This document shows, in pieces, positions 20,948 through 33,199 of a DNA stretch of 64,000 nucleotides (its first letter is position 1; every line of letters begins with the position of its first letter). The stretch comes from Sternotherus odoratus. Lineage: Eukaryota > Chordata > Testudines > Kinosternidae. The position numbers and the translations under genes are program-made. The stretch covers positions 8,318,651-8,382,650 of the forward strand of contig JAVMKO010000003.1 of NCBI GenBank assembly GCA_032164245.1, written 5' to 3'. The notes under the pieces are model-generated. The model made no database searches. It saw nothing but the letters and a program-made list of their open reading frames with translations, and was not told the DNA's origin.

Positions 20948-23900
20948 CTTCTTGTCCTACCTTTGGTGGTCATTGACAACAATTGACCACAGTCCTCTTT
21001 ACAACAATCCTGAGCATATTTTAAAGCTGTTCTCAAGTTCCCCCTCCGTCTTTATTTCTCAGGACTAAACATGCCCAGTTTTTTTAACCTTTCCTCATAG
21101 GTCAGGTTTTCTAAACCTTTGATCATTTTTGTTCCTCTCCTCTGGACTCTCTCCATTTTGTCCATGTCTCTCCTAAAGTATGGATCCCAGAAGTTGACAC
21201 AGTACTTCAACTGAGGCTTTACCTGTGCCAATTACAGTGGGACAGGACCACCTGTGCCTTACCGACAACACTCCTGCTAATACACCCCAGAATATTAGCT
21301 TTTTTTGGCAGCTGCATCACATTGTTGACTCACCTTCCATGCGTGATCCACTCTAACCCTATAGCACTACAACCTGGAGAATTATTCCCCAGTTTGTAGC
21401 TGTGCATTTGATTTTCTCCTTTTTTAAATGGAGCACTTCTCACTTAGCTTTCTTGAATTTTGTCTTGTGGAATTCAGACCAGTTCTTCACTTTGTCTTTT
21501 GAAGTCTAATCCTATCCTCCAAAGTGCTTGCAACTCCTCACAGCCTGTTTGCATGTGCACATTTTACAAGCATGCTCTTACTATATTATTCAACTTATTA
21601 ATGAACATATGAACTCATGCTGGATCCAGGATGGACCACTGTGCGGTCCCACTATATACACCCTACCAGTTTGAAAGTGAAGCATGGATAGCTACTCGTT
21701 GAATATGGTCTTTCAACCATATAAGGTTGTGTTTCAATCTTATAGTAATATAACCTAGACCACCTTTCCCTAGTTTGCTTGTAGGCATATCATGTGGAAC
21801 TATGTCAGATGTCTTACTAAAAGTGAGATAGATCATATCATGTCGATGTCTTCCCCCTATCCACTAGGCCAGTAGTCCTGTTAAATCATGCCAAACTGAC
21901 CAATTTTCCTTCTTTATTCTAGACAAATCCATGGGGGCTATTATCCCCTGGGTGCTTACATATTAATTGTTTCAGAATTTGTTTCAGTATCTTTCCAAGG
22001 ATTGAAGTTAGGCTGACTGTTCTATAATTCCCTGGGAACTCTTAGTACATATCTTTAAAATTGGGAACAATCTTTGCCATTCCCCGGTTCTCTGTGACCT
22101 TCCTTGTCTTCCAGAGGCTCTTGCATATATATGACCATTTTTATTAAAACTCTGTGGCACAATGTTTCATAGGGACCATGAATCCCCTGCTCTGGAGCTT
22201 CACGCACTGTTCAGAGATGGGGAAATTCCTGCTCTGCCTTTGATTTGTAATGTAATATCATATTATTCTAGTTTTAATGGATATAAACATGGTTTCCGAT
22301 GAAGTGACAGCAGCAGAGATCATCAATGCAGCATTTCTGGGAATCTGGGAGATGACGTCTTGCTTTGGAAAATTCTTGGAGAAAATCAACAAAGGAGCCT
22401 TCCTATAATCCGTAATATCTTCTTCTTCTTCTTCTTTTAATAAATGTAACTGGTTGAGATGGTGTAATGCAAACACGTGTGTGAGTGTTTTGATTGGCAC
22501 ACAGGGGTTCTCATATTTTTTTCCCATCAAAATCCCTTTGTTCTTTCTCCTCTTTTCTCCTCCTGTACATTTTGATATAGTACAATGGGGATCATGGCCA
22601 TGCTTTGAAATGTTTGCAATGCGGCATTGCTAAAAGGGCCTGTGACAGAAACCACATCCGTGTTCTATGTTCCAGCCCTTGACAGGGTTCTTACATGGCT
22701 GTCACTGTCCCTTTAAGTATGTGAAAGAAGATGGGTGTATCTCTCTTCTACTCCACCACCTGCTCCATAATTCCCCATAAAATATAGCCCCCTTCGCAAT
22801 CCAATCTCCTCTCCCCTTCCCATCAGTTAAGCGATTAGTTGGGAGTGTAGAATCCACTTACATATTGGAAGTTGCTCTCTGCTGTCTACTATCCTATCCT
22901 GCTGGGCTCACATATCACATGCAGAAGCTTATACGCTATGATCACCAAAGCTACACACTGAGCTGGGCCCCTCAATCCACCTCCATCTGGGCCTCTTGCC
23001 TCAGCTTCAGAGTGGGTTCCCCAGCCATATCCACCCAAACCCCCCTCATCCAAAGCAGAACCCTGGCCCCCACACAGCCTGTCCCATCTCCCCAGTGTGA
23101 TATGCATCGTAACTACCCGTTTTCTGGATCTCAGGTGTTCACATTTACATTCCCTACACTTCCACCACCTCAACCCGCAACCCACCTCACATGAAGAGAC
23201 AGGGAGAGGGGCTCAGACACCCCAAGACAAGCAGATCCCAGGACATATGGGAGGCAGGGAGAATGACTTGGAGCCTGTGGAGAGGTTGTGTTCCCATCAA
23301 GCCCAGCATGCCCACTGCAGGAGAGAATTCAGGGCTGACATTCCCCCACCCACCCCAAACCCTCAACTTCATCTGCTACCCCCGTGATTCTCCAACCCAT
23401 ACCACCTTATCCCCTCCCCTGTACCTGAGCCTCCCAACGCCTCTTCCCCCACCACCAATTTCCACTCCCTCTCCTCATAATAATAATATTCTCCTCTCCC
23501 GCTATGCAGACCCAACCCGCTATTCCCATCTGCTCTTGCACCCTTAGTCAATCACCTTGCTTGAGTTCTTAAATGGATTATTTTTTCAAAAATAATTTCA
23601 GTGCTTTTTGAATAGTGTGCTGAGCTCAGATTCCATTTCTTAATAATAATAACAACAATGACTGAAGTATTTTTCCCAGACATTGAAAGTACATCCTCAG
23701 ATTGAAACCCACCTTGGGCAGAAATCTCCAGAGTTCCAGGCCCAGAGGGATGTTAAATGGTCCATTAATTGCAATGAGATGTCCTCAGTGGAATGAGAAC
23801 ATGGCCTGGAGATGTACAGCCTGGAACACTACCTCTGTGACCAGTGAACTGCTCCATTCCTGTCCCTGAGTGTTTCCTTCCTCCTCTCCAGTGCTGCATA

Positions 23901-24145
23901 GTTTCTGATGTGTGTCGAACACGCCCTTTCTCAGCTCTTCACACCAGTCTCAGGGGTGTGTTCTTAGTGCATGCGCCAAGCATGCCTGTTCTAAGTTCCA
24001 GGGAAATTCAAATAGTTGAAATCATTAGTTGACTTTTATGTTTTTTATTCAAAATGTGATAATTAATGTAACCGATCTTCCTGATTTCAGTGAGAATTGG
24101 GTGTCCAAATACTTTTAAAAATCTGGCTCTAAGTAAGTTGACTAA

Positions 24146-24440
24146 GGGTATGTCTACACTGCCTGCCAAATCGGTGAGTAGCGATCGATCTATCGGGGGT
24201 CAATTCATCACGTCTAGTCCAGGTGCGAAAAATCAATCCCCGAGTGCTCTTCCGTTGACTATGGTACTCCACCACCGTGAGGGGCACAGTTGAAGTCGAC
24301 AGGGGAGTGGCAGCAGTTGACTCACCGCCGTGAAGACGCTGTGGTAAGTTGATCTAAATATGTCAACTTCAGCTACACTATTCTCCTAGCTGAAGTTGCA
24401 TATCTTAGATCGATCCCCCACCCCCAGTGTAGACCAGGGC
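24146..24440. mobile_element. MITE, PIF/Harbinger-like (unit 2)
   Basis: Same element and same flanking TAA duplication as the unit 1 copy, so it was present before the units duplicated. Confidence 0.6.
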
Positions 24441-25164
24441 TAAGTTTCTAAATCTAACTTTGGAGCTGTTTGGTTTAACTGCCACCGGCTGTCCCATATC
24501 CCTATTAGCAAAGGTGCTTAATTACAAATTAATAAAAAACTGTAATTAGGATGCATAGTTCCATATTGGTACCAGTTAATTGTCCAGCATACTACAGACC
24601 CACAATAATGTAAGCCTACATAATGTAAGACATATGCATAATTTGGGATAAAACATTTGAATTAGTTAATTTGATATATTATCTCTTGATAAATGGTAAC
24701 AACTTATATTGATTTCATCCCAATTATTTTCATAAACCATCTTCATTTTGCACTCTCAAATTATTAATTGCTTTCAATTCTATTCTGATGAGTAAAAATA
24801 TAAATAAGAACATAAGAATATAGATGTGCAATAATTCTCCAGTCTGTAATTTGATTAAGGAATAGAGATGCAAAGAAACATGAAAAATGTGCAAGCAACT
24901 GGTTAATCAAACCTATTTACCCTACCTGTGTTTTAAACATATCTTTCCTAAAACAATGCATTTCCTGAAACAATCTCAGGACATCTTTGGTGCCATGTAC
25001 AATATAATCATTATTAGTAACAGATTTCAGGAGATGTCCATATGACATTTGGATCACAAGATTTGTTCAGCTCACGAAATCCCTAAGGCCTGGTAATTAA
25101 AGGAACTTTCTTTCTTCTCCCTGTCATGGTGGCTCTTCTCTTGGTGGACTTTCAGCCATTAGTC

Positions 25165-25222
25165 ATGACGATCCTTTACCTTCTCTCTGGTATTGTCTGC
25201 TTGGTGCTACTGGATGATCTAG
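25165..25222 (+). pseudogene. Relic defensin signal-peptide exon, unit 2
   Basis: Encodes MTILYLLFGIVCLVLLDDL plus one base: 19 codons and one nucleotide, compared with 20 codons and one nucleotide in the working genes. The LTR begins two bases later (25,224), exactly where the donor should be. The frame is intact within the exon, but no mature-peptide exon can be found after it. Confidence 0.75.
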
Positions 25223-25223
25223 G

Positions 25224-25637
25224 TGTAACCCTTCTGCCCAACGGAGCTGGCAGCGACGAGGGCCGGGTTCAGTATCCAGGGGTTCCATTCCAATGACACA
25301 ATACAAAACCGGCTCGAGCCCCCACCCAGTGACCTGGGACAACCATATACCACCTTTCTGGGCACCTCTAAGAGGCAATTCATAAACCAAGCCACGAACC
25401 AGAATCCCCCCCCACACACACACACACACAAGCAAAGGGGCTATGTCCTTCATTCTGCTCTTCACATCCCACCCCCTCCGCAAACACACACACACAAGCA
25501 AATGGGCTGCGTCCTTCACTCTACTAGCAGTCAGTCAAACTGCTCCACTCCATCAGCTGCTCACCAATACAATTTCAGCCCCCCTCCCTCACCCCCCACT
25601 TAACACAGTGCTTAGTGATTTCAGCTCTTAAGTGAAA
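25224..25637 (-). mobile_element. LTR fragment, TGTAACCC type (unit 2)
   Basis: Same LTR at the same site, with an internal rearrangement near 25,375-25,500 that removes part of the unit 1 sequence and duplicates a CA-rich stretch. Confidence 0.6.
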
Positions 25638-25641
25638 GAGG

Positions 25642-25944
25642 TTGCACCTGGCCATGTTTCTCAGCAAGAAGCTCTCCGAGAGGGAGCACCACTGGTCCAT
25701 TCCCGAAAAGGAATGTTACGCCATTGTGTACGGTCTGGAGAAGCTATGCCCATACGTTTGGGGACAAAGGTTCCAGCTACAGACCAACCATGCGTTGAAG
25801 TGGCTTCATGGTGTCACCAACAAGAACAAAAAACTTCTTCACTGGAGTTTACCTCTCCTGGATTTTGATTTTGACATACAACACATTCCAGGAACTTCCA
25901 ATAAAGTGGCTGATGCACTCTCCAATGAAAGTTTCCCAGAATAA
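25642..25944 (+). pseudogene. Ty3/gypsy-like RNase H relic (unit 2, open)
   Basis: The only copy still open across the domain (101 codons). EKE and the surrounding motif are present, but the conserved TDH is TNH here, which removes an acidic residue expected in the active site. About 160 bases further on are a purine run and a gypsy LTR, so integrase is missing from between. Confidence 0.75.
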
Positions 25945-26104
25945 ATTAGTTAAAACTGTCCTTGGAATGTGGGACCTACTGTTAGCTTTACTGTAACCAG
26001 TAGTATTTTTAGAAATGCATGTGTTTAATTCTGTTTTTTTCCCAGAGCTCCAGGAAGAAATCACATCCAGTGACTTTCCAACACCATTTGTGATTTGGGG
26101 GGCG

Positions 26105-26650
26105 TGTCATAAGTATGAAGTGCCTTAGAATTACTGTTTTACCTGTGAAGGGTTCACCTGAAGCAGAAGAGGGAATGATGTTTCGGGGATGCAAATTCCT
26201 GGAGACAAAGGAGTTAGTTTCACTTTTTTCCTGGGCACTCGGCCTGTCTCCATCTTCTCCCCGGCTCTGGGGTAATGAATCACCTTTCTACTCATCCCTT
26301 CAGAAGTTTCTAAGTCAGCCTGGCAGTAAGTGAAATTCTTAATTGTAAAAGCTTGTAATCGATCTATGGTGTCTTTAACCTCATCAGGGAGAGAAATCCG
26401 ATGGGAGGGGTTAAGGCTAGGGAACTGAGTATCTGTGAAGTCTGTGTAAGTTGTATGCTTTTCTCTTTTCTCTATTAAACCTTTATATATATATAGGTAT
26501 AATATATAAGAATCGTCTGTTAATTCTATTGGAGGGATCCTACCTTTGGATCGGAGTCTGTGTTCTCAATCTCTCCCAGGTAACAAGGGGGAGGGGGTGT
26601 TACTATCAGAGTTTTAATGTGCCCCACCCCATAGTTTTGGGGTAATCACA
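26105..26650 (+). mobile_element. Gypsy-type LTR (unit 2)
   Basis: Preceded by a polypurine tract (GATTTGGGGGGCG) and starting TGTCATAAGTATG; ends near ATCACA and is followed by TGGTGGCAGCAGG, which looks like a primer-binding-site region, and a short leader. The LTR therefore has a 3' element end on one side and a 5' leader on the other. Contains CTCTATTAAACC and a short TA repeat. Confidence 0.6.
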
Positions 26651-26959
26651 TTAATGGTGGCAGCAGGTTCTAAGCCCCAAATGGAGAAGTTTGGGTTTTG
26701 GGGGAAAAGATTTAACCTAGTCTGGGAAAAGTAGCTTGGAGTTAATTGGTCTTTTATACGAGATTCCCATATCTTTACCCTAGAGTTTAGAGTGGGGAAG
26801 AAAATCTCTTATAGCTCCATATAGGGATATTTGTACCAGTTTGGGTACCCCAATTAGACACCAGACAGCAAGTGTGAAAAATCAGGCTGGGGGTAGGGGT
26901 AATTAGAGCCTATATTAAGAAAAAAGACCCACAAATCAGGACATGTGGTCACCCTACAC

Positions 26960-27469
26960 CACTGGTTCTCAAACTGGGGGTCGGGACCCCTCTGGAGGTC
27001 GCGACCCGGTTTTGTGGGGGTCGCCAACCCTTGCTACCCGCAGCCGGCCCCAACCCTGCCGTGGGCTACTGGCATCTGGCGCCCCCCCCCCGAGCTCAAT
27101 TCCGGTCGTGGCGGGCTCCCCACATCTCCCCGGCTGGCTCCAGGTACCCCCACGAGCCAAGCCCGGTCGCAGCAGACACCCGGTGCCCTCGCGAACTCAC
27201 ACCGGTCACGGTGGACTCCCGTACCCCTCCCGGCCAGCTCTGTGCACCCCATCTCCAGGCAGCCCCTGTCCTGGGGGGCTGCTGGAACCCCCCAGCCCCA
27301 GCCCGGCCCCTTCCCCATGGGGCTGCAGGAACCCCCCACCCCCAGCCTGGCCCCTGCCATGGCAGGCTGCAGGAACGCCCTCCCCCCAGCCCAGCCGCTA
27401 AGGGGGGGTCGCACTTAGAGGCCTGGTGTCCAAAAGGGGTCACCAATACAAAAAGTTTGAGAACCACTG
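26960..27469. mobile_element. hAT-type element (unit 2)
   Basis: Terminal repeats CACTGGTTCTCAAACT / AGTTTGAGAACCACTG; flanks CCCTACAC and CCCTACCT suggest a decayed 8-bp duplication. GC-rich interior with no transposase. Confidence 0.75.
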
Positions 27470-27544
27470 CCCTACCTCAAGGCTACAGTTGTTCAAACAC
27501 CTGGAGTTACAAAACTGCACTAGTGGAGATTCATCCCTATAGAG

Positions 27545-28803
27545 CAGGGGTGGGGAATCTTTTTTATGTCAAGGGCCATTTGGACATTTATAATGTCATT
27601 CGCGGGCTGCTCCCCAATCCCCCCCCCCCCCGAGGAAGCCTAGGCTGGCAACGGGAGCTGAGACCCCAGCTGGCAAGGGGCCAGTGGGGGAACCCCAAAG
27701 CAGTGACAGGCGAGTGCTTAGCCCTGCACTGCTTTGGGGTTTCCCCCACTGGCCCCTTGCCAGCTGGGGTCCTGCCGCCTGCCCCAGTCAGCTCCCACTA
27801 TCAGCCTGGGTATAGGGGGTGATCTTCATTTACCCCCGCCCAGCCTCCCCCCATCTAACCGCCTTTCCTCCCCCACCTGTAGAATTGAGAAATGAAATTG
27901 TTTGTAAATTGTTCAAGTCACTATATTGTGTCTGTTTCCATATTGTAACTGAGACTTCATTTTTTTTTACTACTGTCTTAAACTCCATTTTAAAATGCTC
28001 ACTCCACTTTGTCTAAAAAACCCTGATGTAACCTAATTAGTTTAAATGTATGAATGAGGTATGCATGGATGATGGAATCAACCTCCAGCCTGTCCTGATG
28101 AAAAAGTGTGAACACCAACTGCTGAAGAACAAAGCAAAAGGAGTCTACCTTAAAGAAAAAGAACAAAAGTTCAAATTGAAGAAACATCAAAGCCAGGTGG
28201 GAAGCTGAAAGTCATGTCTGCAATTGACGGATAATCAGTCAACAAATCCCAGAGGCAGCATGACACCGCAAGACCTACAGATTCTAAATTCAAACGGAAA
28301 CCCTATAAAAAGGATGGGTGAGCTAGCAGACCTTGGGTAACGTTCTGCTCTCAACACCAAGGGGTATCGGTGCGCGCCCAACAGAGACCCAAACCCTCCT
28401 TGTGCCAGGCTCTCTTGGCCAGTTAGCCGACACAAGCTACGAACCCAAGCTGCGAACCCAAGCCACGGACTCAAGCTACGTTCAGGACGGGTAACTATAT
28501 AGCAGCTGCAGAACATCTGGGGTATGTGTGTGTGTGTGTTGTGTACACATAGGTATCAAATATTAGCTATTGATTATTGTATTATAATAAACGTGACATT
28601 CTTGTCTTATCCCCTGAAAAGATCCTGTGTAGTTTTCTGTACAACACACCCCTGCCTGGCCCGGCCCATCCCACTGAACCTAACCTCCTCCCGCCCTCCC
28701 ACTCCCAACCCAGCCTCCTGCCCCCCCATGACGGACCCGCCCAGTCCAACCTCCCCCCAACCAAACCTCCTTCCCTCCTGCACCCACGCCTCGCTCACCC
28801 CAG
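27545..28803. mobile_element. hAT-type element, 3' truncated, with nested solo LTR (unit 2)
   Basis: Left terminal repeat CAGGGGTGGGGAA present; the right end is missing because at ~28,803 the sequence switches to LTR sequence like that near 13,160. Contains the solo LTR at 27,878. Confidence 0.7.
27878..28646 (+). mobile_element. Solo LTR nested in hAT element (unit 2)
   Basis: 769 bp, TGTAGAATTG...GTACAACA, flanked by CACC on both sides. Contains CCTATAAAAAGG (TATA) and AATAAAC (polyadenylation). About 80 bp of tandem AAGCTACGAACCC-like sequence present here is missing in the unit 4 copy. Confidence 0.78.
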
Positions 28804-29407
28804 CGGGAAGAGCAGTTCCTGTGTCGGCTAGCAGGGCGGCTAGCGGAGCGATCAGCACGACTGGAGAGGCGGGGCAGTCGGCCTCTGACCAACGGCCCAT
28901 GGTGAGGACTGCAGCACGACTGGAGAGGCGGGGCAGTCGGCCTCTGACCACGTAAGGTGCCCCATAACCTGCCCCCCCCACCTCGGTGGGGAGGTACAAC
29001 TCTGCTGTGAACTTTTGAACTCTGCTGGGGCTGTTGGGCTTTGGGGACTTTGGGGCTTGTGGGACTCAAGAACCCAAGGGAAAGGACACTGCCCATTGGC
29101 GTGTGTGTGTGTGTGGGGGGGGGAATTCTGGTTCATGGTTTGGTTTGTGACTTTTGTTTGTGGTATTTACCCTATAATATGCCACAGTGTTTCTCTCTGT
29201 CATTAAAAGGGTTTTGGTACACTCAGACTCTGTGCTTGCGAGAGGGGAAGTATTGCCTCTTAGAGGTGCCCAGAAGGGTGGTATATTGTTGTCCCAGGTC
29301 ACTGGGTGGAGGCTCGAGCCGGTTTTGTATTGTGTCCTTAGAATGGAACCCCTGGATACTGAACCCGGCCCTTGTTGCTGCCAACTCTGATGGGCAGAAG
29401 GGTTACA
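28804..29407 (+). mobile_element. LTR fragment, TGTAACCC family (unit 2, sense)
   Basis: Joined to the truncated hAT element on the left and to CR1 (CTAACATACC) on the right, ending ...GGGTTACA. Contains two direct repeats of ACTGGAGAGGCGGGGCAG (~28,860 and ~28,920) and (GT)n near 29,100. Confidence 0.6.
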
Positions 29408-29655
29408 CTAACATACCTGTAGAAACCCTCCTTGTTATCCTTCACATCCCTTGCTAGCTACAACTCCAACAGTGCTTTGGCCTTCCTGATTACACCCCAG
29501 CATCCTTGAACAATATTATTATACTCCTCCCTGATCATCTGCCCAAGTTTCCACTTCTTGTAAGCTTCCTTTTTGTGTTTAAGTTCACCAAAGATTTCTC
29601 TGTTAAGCCAAGCTGGTCGCCTGCCATATTTGCTATTCTTTCTGCACATCGGGGT
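29408..29655 (-). pseudogene. CR1 LINE relic (unit 2)
   Basis: Encodes RRPAWLNREIFGELKHKKEA on the minus strand. The reverse transcriptase part present in units 1 and 3 is gone, replaced by an LTR that ends at 29,407. Confidence 0.8.
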
Positions 29656-30314
29656 TGTCATAACCAGAAGTAGACTGGAATTTCTCCTTCCCTGTAAAGG
29701 ATTAAGACATACCTGTAAGAGGACCTGGGGGCAACTGACCAATGGGGACTGAAGTTACTTTCAAATCAGGGAGGGTGGAGAGAAGTTTTTGTTTGTGTGA
29801 TTTGTCTGAGTCCCACCTTCACTTTTGGGGATTTCAAAAGGAGCCAGACCCATTTCTTCTATCCTTCTATCTACAACCTTTCTAAACTGCAAATAGTAAG
29901 TAAAGTAGCCAGGCAAGGCTGTAGCTTATATTCATTTTTTCACTTGTGAATTTCTCAGGTTTTTGGGAGATATCCTGTGTTTCCCTGACCTTTGACCTCC
30001 ACAGAAGGGGGAGGAATTCCTCTGTGGTGTGGGTTTTTCTTTAATTCTTTTTGGGATTGTAAAGTGTTTTTCCACTGATTCCAATTGAGAGATTTTGTTT
30101 CTCTCCTTTTCCTTTAATTAAAATCTTCCTTTTAAGAATCTGACGGCTTTGTTTTCCATTATGTAAGATCTAGGGCTTTTGGATCAGCTTCATCTAGCAG
30201 TACTGGTGAGTGGTTTTTTTCAAGCCTTTTCCCAGAAAGGGAGGTATAGGCTTGGAGGGATTTTGGGGAAAGAGGAGGGCTCTGTGTGGCCCTGCCCCTA
30301 GTTCTTGGGGTACA
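29656..30314 (+). mobile_element. Gypsy-type LTR plus leader (unit 2)
   Basis: Same insertion as in unit 1 at the same CR1 position, so it predates the duplications. Confidence 0.62.
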
Positions 30315-32446
30315 CTTGGTGGTGGCAGCATACTGTTCCAGACACAGGAGAAACTTGTGTCTTTGGGAAGTTTTAACCTAAGCTGGTAAAATAAGCTTGG
30401 GGGGGGGGGTCAGGGATGGTTTGTTCCTGCACTCTCAATAAGGCTTCTTTAAAATAAAGCCAGCTCTCCTGGATTCCTTTCCCCCCATATTAGTTTACCA
30501 GGGGATCCTGCACATCCCTTCCCTGAGGGAGTCAAAGTCTGCTTTTCTGAAGTCCAGGGTCCGTATTCTGCTGCTCACCTATCTTCCTTTTGTCAGGAAG
30601 CTGAACTCGGCCAACTCATGGTCACTGATGCCCAGGTTGCTGCTCACTTCTACTTCCCCTAACAGTTCTTCCCTGTTTATGAGCAGAAAGTCAAGAGGAG
30701 CAAGGCCCCTAGTTCATTCCTTCAGCACTTGCACCAGGACGTTGCCCCATGTGTCACTCCAGCTTCTGGCTGGATGTGAACAGAGGCCAGGGTGGGGATT
30801 CCTGGCAGCACAAGGAGAAGAGGAGGCAATTTTTTTATTTTGTGTGGAGGAGGGTGTTTATCTGGGGCAATTCATCCATCCACACCTCTGACACCCACAT
30901 ACTCCTGCCTCTCCCAAACCCACGTGTGGTCATCAATGCTCAGGCAGGTGCCAATTAAGAGCAGATCCCTGGGTCCCAGTCAGCAGTTGGAGGGGACGCA
31001 GTTGGAGCATAGCCACCTGGAGAAAAGTGTTGTGAACTGAAAACTGTGTTGAAATTGCAAGCTAAAGCGAAGCAGTGTTTAGGGCTGGTCCTAATTGCAG
31101 TCTAGGGGCGATCTAAAGAGAATTGTGTTTTCTGGGCTCAGCAGAGTCATTCACCAGGCAGCTGGTCTAGTATATGGTGAGGTGTGTTGTATCGATCTGA
31201 TTTACAGAGCAACCTGCTTTTCTCTCTCTGATTTTGTGTTTGTGTGCATTATCATTCTGAATGCCAAGAAATAAAGGTGTTTTATCATATAACCTTCCTA
31301 GTTTTTATGTAAAACATCTCTCGGTGTATAGGATGAGTACAAAAGAGAGAGAAGAGTGATGAGGCGGCACATCAGCCTTGCTGGCCACCTGGTGTCCCAA
31401 GTGGGTAGGGAAGCATCCAGTGCCCCCTGTCCTGTCTCTATGAAGGACGTTTTATGGGTTAGGAAACCAGCACCTTCCATCCACAGAGAGATGGTTGAAG
31501 TAGAGGGCAATGACTGGGGGATGAGGTGGAAAGGTCCCTTCCAAATCTTGACTGCCCTGTTGACGTCCCTCACCATGCGGCTCCAGGAGTCATGGATTCT
31601 CATTCTTGATCCCCTCCCCTCAACAATTTGTATTTGGTACCTCCTGATGGGTAGACATTTAGGGAAGGAGGAAAGTGATGACTAGAAGAAGATTCTGAAT
31701 GGGGTTATGATGTGTTATGGGCATTCATATTTTGTCAGCTCTGAACCCTGGTAAGAATGAATCACCCAAGGAATGCTGAGCTGTCCAACTTCTCTCTAGC
31801 ACTTTAGAAATTTTCCAAAATGTTCCTGGCTGCAGTATAAGCCCTTGTTCTCTGCTTCCTCAGAAAATGAGACAAAGCAGGAGAGGAGCTTACCACCTGT
31901 GTGTGACATTGGCGTTCACATGTCTCTACTTCAGCCTTTTATAATGGAAGCTGCTGTTTGTTATTGGGGTGCAGAGGAGAGAAAATTCTTGTCATGGAGT
32001 ATTTTCAGTGTAATTAAGTTTCTCTAATGTCAAAAAGAATTAAAAACTCTTTGTAATGGATATTTGTACATAAAATTAGGAAAATGCCCTACATACACAC
32101 AAAATATTGGTTAAAAATTGTTGAAAGTGAATACACACATGCACACACATTACTACCAATCATTTCCCGGGTAGAGTCATGTGTGGAATTCCTCTCTGCA
32201 CGACAGCCCTCTTCTGAAGTCAATGGCACTATTTTGGACAGGCAGTAGATGTTTGCCAGATTTAAATATTCATATTGTAACTTTCTCAACTTGTTAATTA
32301 TATTTCCCTGAAATTCTCCAGGAATGTTTTTGGTGCTGTACAAATAATAATCACTGTAACTGGCAGATTGCAACACCCTTTATGAATCTCACTTGCATCA
32401 AAGCAAGATTTCAACAGATCAGTCCATATTGCAATCCTCAGCACCC

Positions 32447-32453
32447 TATAAAT
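32447..32453 (+). promoter_or_regulatory. TATA box of defensin gene 2
   Basis: TATAAAT sits 84 bases upstream of the start codon in the context CCCTATAAATAGAGAG, and the same sequence precedes gene 3. Transcription would be expected to start about 25-30 bases downstream, giving a ~55-base leader. Alternative: the CTTCTCTACAG just before TGACGTTGAG resembles a splice acceptor, so an upstream non-coding exon, as in avian defensin genes, cannot be excluded. Confidence 0.7.
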
Positions 32454-32530
32454 AGAGAGACAGGAGACTGAGTGTCTATCTCAGGATCTCTTCTCTACAG
32501 TGACGTTGAGTTCCCAGCCAAACTTCAGCT

Positions 32531-33199
32531 ATGAAGATCCTTTACCTTCTTTTTGCTCTCTTCTTCTTGGTGGCACAAATCAGTGCCCAATGTAAGATTT
32601 TAATGAAATATAGGGAAACTATAGAAGGGTATTTGTGAGCTTATTTTGTGTCAGTTTTCTTCCCAAATCTTGTTCTAACGAGCTCTAGTGTTTACATGGT
32701 TAGCAGGAGATACTCAAAATTTGGGTCTGAAATAGTCCTGGGATCAAGGAGGTGATTATGATGGGCCCATGAAATATGACCTGTAAAAATATCCCCAATG
32801 TTCAGTATAGTGGAGTCCTTCAAGGACTGGTTCTTGGCCCTAAACTATTCTACATTTTCATCAATGACCTGGCAGAGACCGTGAAATCATCGCTAAAAAC
32901 GTTTGTTGTTGAATGTGTACAGAACTAGAGCCATTTAAGTATTATTAAATATCAAATAAAATGGTGATAATGCGGTCTCAGTGAATGGGAAATGCCTGTC
33001 CTCTTGCAATCGCAGCTCTTGTTTACTCTGTTGTGTAAATGAAATTCAAGACTCTTTTTTTTTTCTTTGTGCAGCATTCAGCTGTTTTCAGGATCGGCGA
33101 TGTATTAGGCGGGGTGGTATATGCGTCCCTCCTGGACGGTGTCCGCCCGGAAGACTCATTGGACGCTGCCGTATTCGGCCATGTGTTTGCTGTCGACGG
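32531..33199 (+). CDS. Beta-defensin gene 2 (exons 1-2, eight-cysteine variant)
   Basis: Same family and predicted role as gene 1. Exon 1 (32,531-32,591) encodes the same 20-residue signal peptide but ends in T instead of G, so the codon across the junction is TCA (Ser). Intron 1 is 483 bases. Exon 2 (33,075-33,199) is 125 bases, as in gene 1, but the peptide differs strongly. Cysteines lie at 3, 9, 16, 22, 31, 36, 38 and 39, giving C-x6-C-x5-C-x8-C-x6-CC plus extra Cys3 and Cys36. The residue after the IGRC cysteine is Arg, not Cys; a Pro-Cys pair inserted just before VCC supplies the eighth cysteine. About 11 Arg and one Asp. The conserved GG-x-C and IGRC motifs are intact. The upstream TATA box is intact (32,447). 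This is the most diverged of the three paralogues. Confidence 0.93.

Larger units (their letters stand above)
1..21110. repeat. Segmental duplication unit 1 (type A)
   Basis: Boundaries are set by the recurring sequence TAAACCTTTGATCATTTTTG, at 2, 21,112, 33,963 and 48,804. Contents in order: defensin 3' flank, Harbinger-like MITE, relic signal exon, LTR, RNase H relic, 39-bp minisatellite, hAT insertion, left inverted arm with CR1, LTR insertions, defensin 5' flank, right inverted arm, AT-rich tract, gene 1. The longest unit, mainly because of the inverted arm, the large minisatellite and the private hAT copy. Confidence 0.85.

Noticed and set aside
26943..27822. Proline-rich frames of 123-263 codons on both strands (also 53,673-54,404).
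   Set aside because: GC-rich interior of non-autonomous hAT elements; frames overlap on both strands and differ between the paired copies.
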